DNA of 64,000 nt from positions 1-64,000 of the forward strand of contig JAJFHU010000008.1 of the NCBI GenBank assembly GCA_021775455.1, given 5' to 3'. The position numbers and the translations under genes are program-made. Origin of the DNA: Hyphomicrobiales bacterium. GTDB taxonomy: Bacteria > Pseudomonadota > Alphaproteobacteria > Rhizobiales > Rhizobiaceae. This document shows positions 61,340 through 64,000 of the stretch, in pieces; within the stretch, counting starts at the first letter, position 1, and each line of letters opens with the position of its first letter. A model generated the notes under the pieces. The model saw only the letters and a program-made list of their open reading frames with translations, was not told the origin of the DNA and made no database searches.

Positions 61340-62935
61340 ATGGCACCAAAAGTTCTCGTTTCCGACAAACTTTCTCAAAGCGCAGTAGAGCTTTTCAAGC
61401 AAAGAGGGGTCGATGTCGACTTCCTGCCCGATGTTGGCAAGGACAAGGAGAAGCTTCTCGAAATTATTTCGCAATATGACGGGTTGGCAATTCGTTCCGC
61501 GACAAAAGTGACCGAAAAGCTTCTTGATGCTGCCTCGCAACTAAAAGTGGTTGGCAGAGCGGGTATCGGCGTTGACAATGTTGATGTTCCTGCAGCTTCC
61601 CGTAAGGGGGTAATCGTGATGAATACCCCATTCGGAAACTCGATAACGACTGCTGAACACTCCATCGCAATGATGATGGCCGTTGCCCGGCAAATTCCTG
61701 CAGCAGATAGTTCAACCCAATCCGGCAAATGGGAAAAGTCCCGTTTCATGGGTGTTGAGCTTACGAGTAAAGTGCTTGGACTGATCGGTTGCGGGAACAT
61801 TGGTGCCGTCGTAGCGGATCGCGCCAAAGGGCTGAAGATGCGGGTAATCGCATATGATCCTTATCTTTCTGAAGAAAGGGCGGGGCTACTCGGTGTTGAG
61901 AAGGTGGAGCTTGAAGAATTACTGGCGCGGGCTGATTTTATTTCGTTGCATGTGCCGCTGACAGACAAGACACGCATGATCATCAGTAAGGAAGCCTTGG
62001 CGAAAACCAAGCCGGGTGTTCGGTTGGTAAATTGCGCCCGTGGTGGCCTGATTGACGAAGAGGCGTTGGCTGAGGCATTGAAATCCGGTCATGTAGCGGG
62101 CGCTGCTATTGATGTGTTTGCAACTGAACCCGCAACTGAGAATGTTCTGTTTCATATTCCGAATGTTGTGGCGACACCTCATCTTGGTGCTTCAACGATG
62201 GAAGCGCAGGAAAATGTTGCAGTTCAAGTTGCTGAGCAAATGTCGGACTATCTGCTCAATGGAGCGGTAGTAAATGCACTCAACATGCCGGCCATATCTG
62301 CTGAGGAAGCCCCAATCATTACGCCATGGGTGAAACTGGCCGAGCATTTGGGATCCTTTGTAGGACAAGTGAGTGATGATCCAGTCAAGGAAATCAATAT
62401 TCTGTTTAATGGTGATGTTGCGGAGTTAAATACAAGCGCGCTTACAAGCGCAGTTCTAACCGGTTTTTTGAAATCCCAAATACCCGATGTGAACATGGTG
62501 TCGGCCCTCATTATTGCCAAGGAAAGAGGAATCAAGCTTTCCGAAACAACCAGCGAGCAGACTGGCGTGTATGAAAGCTACATCAAGGTTTATGTTAAAA
62601 CTGAGCGTAGCTCCAGGTCCATTGCCGGGACGGTTTTTTCTGACAAGAAACCTCGATTTATTCAAATAAAGGACATCAATCTTGACGCCGATGTGGGTCG
62701 CAACATGCTCTACACTACCAATGAGGATGTTCCAGGCGTTATTGGTACGCTTGGCGCTATATTGGGAGATGCGGGTTTGAACATCGCTAATTTCAACCTG
62801 GGTCGTGAAGCGCAGGGTGGTGATGCGATTGCGCTACTCTATCTCGATTCACCGGCTGATAGCGATACCGTGCAAAAACTGGTTGCAAGTGGAAAATTTC
62901 AAAGAGCAGTACCGCTACAGTTCGAAGTCGATTAA
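61340..62935 (+). CDS. serA: D-3-phosphoglycerate dehydrogenase
   Basis: SerA commits 3-phosphoglycerate to serine synthesis. The 531-residue long form has the substrate domain (KVLVSDKLSQSAVELF), the NAD-binding domain with LIGCGNIGAVVADRAKG, catalytic Arg in NCARGGLIDEEAL, Glu in TEPATENV and His in TPHLGAST, then an ASB domain and a C-terminal ACT domain (NMLYTTNEDVPGVIGTLGAIL) that usually senses serine. The start is the ATG after GGAGG. Confidence 0.97.
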   Translation: MAPKVLVSDKLSQSAVELFKQRGVDVDFLPDVGKDKEKLLEIISQYDGLAIRSATKVTEKLLDAASQLKVVGRAGIGVDNVDVPAASRKGVIVMNTPFGNSITTAEHSIAMMMAVARQIPAADSSTQSGKWEKSRFMGVELTSKVLGLIGCGNIGAVVADRAKGLKMRVIAYDPYLSEERAGLLGVEKVELEELLARADFISLHVPLTDKTRMIISKEALAKTKPGVRLVNCARGGLIDEEALAEALKSGHVAGAAIDVFATEPATENVLFHIPNVVATPHLGASTMEAQENVAVQVAEQMSDYLLNGAVVNALNMPAISAEEAPIITPWVKLAEHLGSFVGQVSDDPVKEINILFNGDVAELNTSALTSAVLTGFLKSQIPDVNMVSALIIAKERGIKLSETTSEQTGVYESYIKVYVKTERSSRSIAGTVFSDKKPRFIQIKDINLDADVGRNMLYTTNEDVPGVIGTLGAILGDAGLNIANFNLGREAQGGDAIALLYLDSPADSDTVQKLVASGKFQRAVPLQFEVD

Positions 62936-62953
62936 AAAGTGCGTCTTTGGTTA

Positions 62954-63763
62954 TCAGACCAATTTGTGCATTGCGGCCATATCAGTTGAACCCACTTCAT
63001 CCAGAATTTTGCCACGTAGTTTTCGCATGCCACCAAGCCAGCGATCATAATTAGCCACTTTGAACTGCAGGTAATCGGCAACTTCAGGATGCGGGAGGAT
63101 AAGGAAGGTTTCTTCTTCAACCCCTTTGACTACGGCGTCCGCGAGTTGATCAGGCGTCATCACATCGCCAGCGTCGGTCGGTTTGTCCTCATACCCGATC
63201 ATTGGCGTTGCAATGTATTGGGGGCAGATGACGGAAACCCTGATGCCCTGTTTGCCGTGGGTTATGGAAAGCGATTCCGCAAATCCAAGTGCTGCATGCT
63301 TGGTGGCAGAGTAGGCGGCATCACCAATTTGGCTTAAGAGTCCTGCGGCTGAAACTGTGTTGAGGAAGTAACCTTCACCGCGTTCGATCATGGATGGCAG
63401 GAGTGCGCGAGCAGCATAAACGTGCGCCATGACGTGGATATCCCAGCATTTTTGCCAGACTTTGTTTGAGGCGGATGCTGAATGGTCAGGCTCCTCAAGA
63501 TAAAGCCCGGCATTTGAACAAAACATGTCGATTGGGCCGAAGTGAGCTTCGGTTTTTTTAACGAGTGTTTGTATGTCTTCTTCCTTCGTAACGTCACATG
63601 CCAACCCAAGTCCGCCGATTTCTTCAGCCATTTCCTTTGCTTTGGTTTCATGGAGGTCGGCGATGGCCACGTTGCCACCTTCCTTGCTGAATTTCCGGGA
63701 AAGCGCTGCTCCGATGCCGCTTGCACCGCCGGTAATCACTATGGTTTTGTCCCTGAGTTTCAT
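62954..63763 (-). CDS. Short-chain dehydrogenase/reductase
   Basis: A 269-residue classical SDR. The cofactor loop is TGGASGIGAALSRKF, with ADLHETKA after beta-2 suggesting NAD preference, NAG in FCSNAGLYLE, and the catalytic Ser-Tyr-Lys in NTVSAAG and YSATKHA. The substrate is unknown. The ATG giving MKLRDKTIVITG with AGGGAT upstream is preferred; a 50-codon longer frame lacks family similarity. It is convergent with serA. Confidence 0.9.
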   Translation of the reverse strand: MKLRDKTIVITGGASGIGAALSRKFSKEGGNVAIADLHETKAKEMAEEIGGLGLACDVTKEEDIQTLVKKTEAHFGPIDMFCSNAGLYLEEPDHSASASNKVWQKCWDIHVMAHVYAARALLPSMIERGEGYFLNTVSAAGLLSQIGDAAYSATKHAALGFAESLSITHGKQGIRVSVICPQYIATPMIGYEDKPTDAGDVMTPDQLADAVVKGVEEETFLILPHPEVADYLQFKVANYDRWLGGMRKLRGKILDEVGSTDMAAMHKLV

Positions 63764-64000
63764 GCTTTGTATCCCTGTTTCATTGGCGGTTTTGACCATC
63801 TTACGCAAAAAACAGGTGATGGAAACAGGCCTCATTGCGTTCTTTGTTTGACTCTTCAAAACGGTTGATATTAATATAGAACAAAACAAGAACATAATTT
63901 TACCATGCGCCACAACACGAACATTGTAACGGCTTTGCGCTGCTGGTTTACGTTTCCTGTTGGTTGAAATGCCGTTGGGTGAGCATGTGATGATTGATTA

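Noticed and set aside
63969-64000. A plus-strand gene starting at the right edge
   Set aside because: An ATG is open to the end but only ten codons are visible, with a weak ribosome-binding site and a competing ATG at 63991.

Overview
The window looks like chromosome of an alphaproteobacterium, most likely a marine or host-associated member of the Hyphomicrobiales (Rhizobiales). This rests on gene content rather than a database search: an F1-ATPase inhibitor zeta subunit, the order purC-purS-purQ-lipoprotein, uvrA divergent from ssb, gyrA followed by coaD, two cyclophilins, queA and tgt, the serC-serA pair with an alphaproteobacterial-type leader hairpin, and a GTTC-N7-GTTC LexA site. Base composition is near 50% GC by eye. 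I recognise no rRNA, tRNA, CRISPR array or insertion sequence.

Layout. 0.2-9.5 kb: purine synthesis (purC, purS, purQ, purB), ATPase zeta subunit, an HpcH/HpaI aldolase, a molybdenum-cofactor maturation set (split XdhC plus a MobA-like nucleotidyltransferase), and a two-gene operon of an amidinotransferase-fold hydrolase and a tautomerase. 9.5-11.7 kb: an accessory islet with REP-like palindromes, an XRE regulator with tandem operators, a structured inverted-repeat element, a GIY-YIG nuclease between perfect 31-bp inverted repeats, and an HNH nuclease. 11.7-28.8 kb: mostly core genes (uvrA, ssb, marC, gyrA, coaD, ppi, queA, tgt) with several small secreted proteins, among them an avidin-family biotin-binding protein and two tandem micro-proteins. 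29.3-38.1 kb: a minus-strand run that reads as a carnitine catabolic operon (caiD, carnitine dehydrogenase, BKACE, NDP-forming acyl-CoA synthetase) continuing into a three-subunit molybdenum hydroxylase and a MoaD-like sulfur carrier. 38.2-41.6 kb: divergent envelope genes (lipid-A synthase N-domain protein, GT2, GT39, PAP2). 41.6-58.4 kb: a LuxR-type regulator, a MocR regulator, a ureohydrolase, an orphan taurine-type binding protein, a LysR regulator, an MttB-family methyltransferase, a dimethylglycine-dehydrogenase-like flavoprotein, a DegT aminotransferase, a SoeABC-type sulfite dehydrogenase and a Crp-type regulator. 58.7-64 kb: a small orphan protein framed by hairpins, then serB, serC, serA and an SDR oxidoreductase.

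How it works together. The carnitine genes should convert carnitine to betainyl-CoA and acetoacetate. The MttB-like and dimethylglycine-dehydrogenase-like genes 10 kb away are the kinds of enzyme that would strip methyl groups from betaines and pass one-carbon units to folate, so the two blocks together suggest a quaternary-amine osmolyte economy. The XdhC/MobA set at 6.3-7.9 kb is the expected maturation machinery for the molybdenum hydroxylase at 29-33 kb. SoeABC and the taurine-type binding protein hint at sulfonate use, but no desulfonating enzyme is in view.
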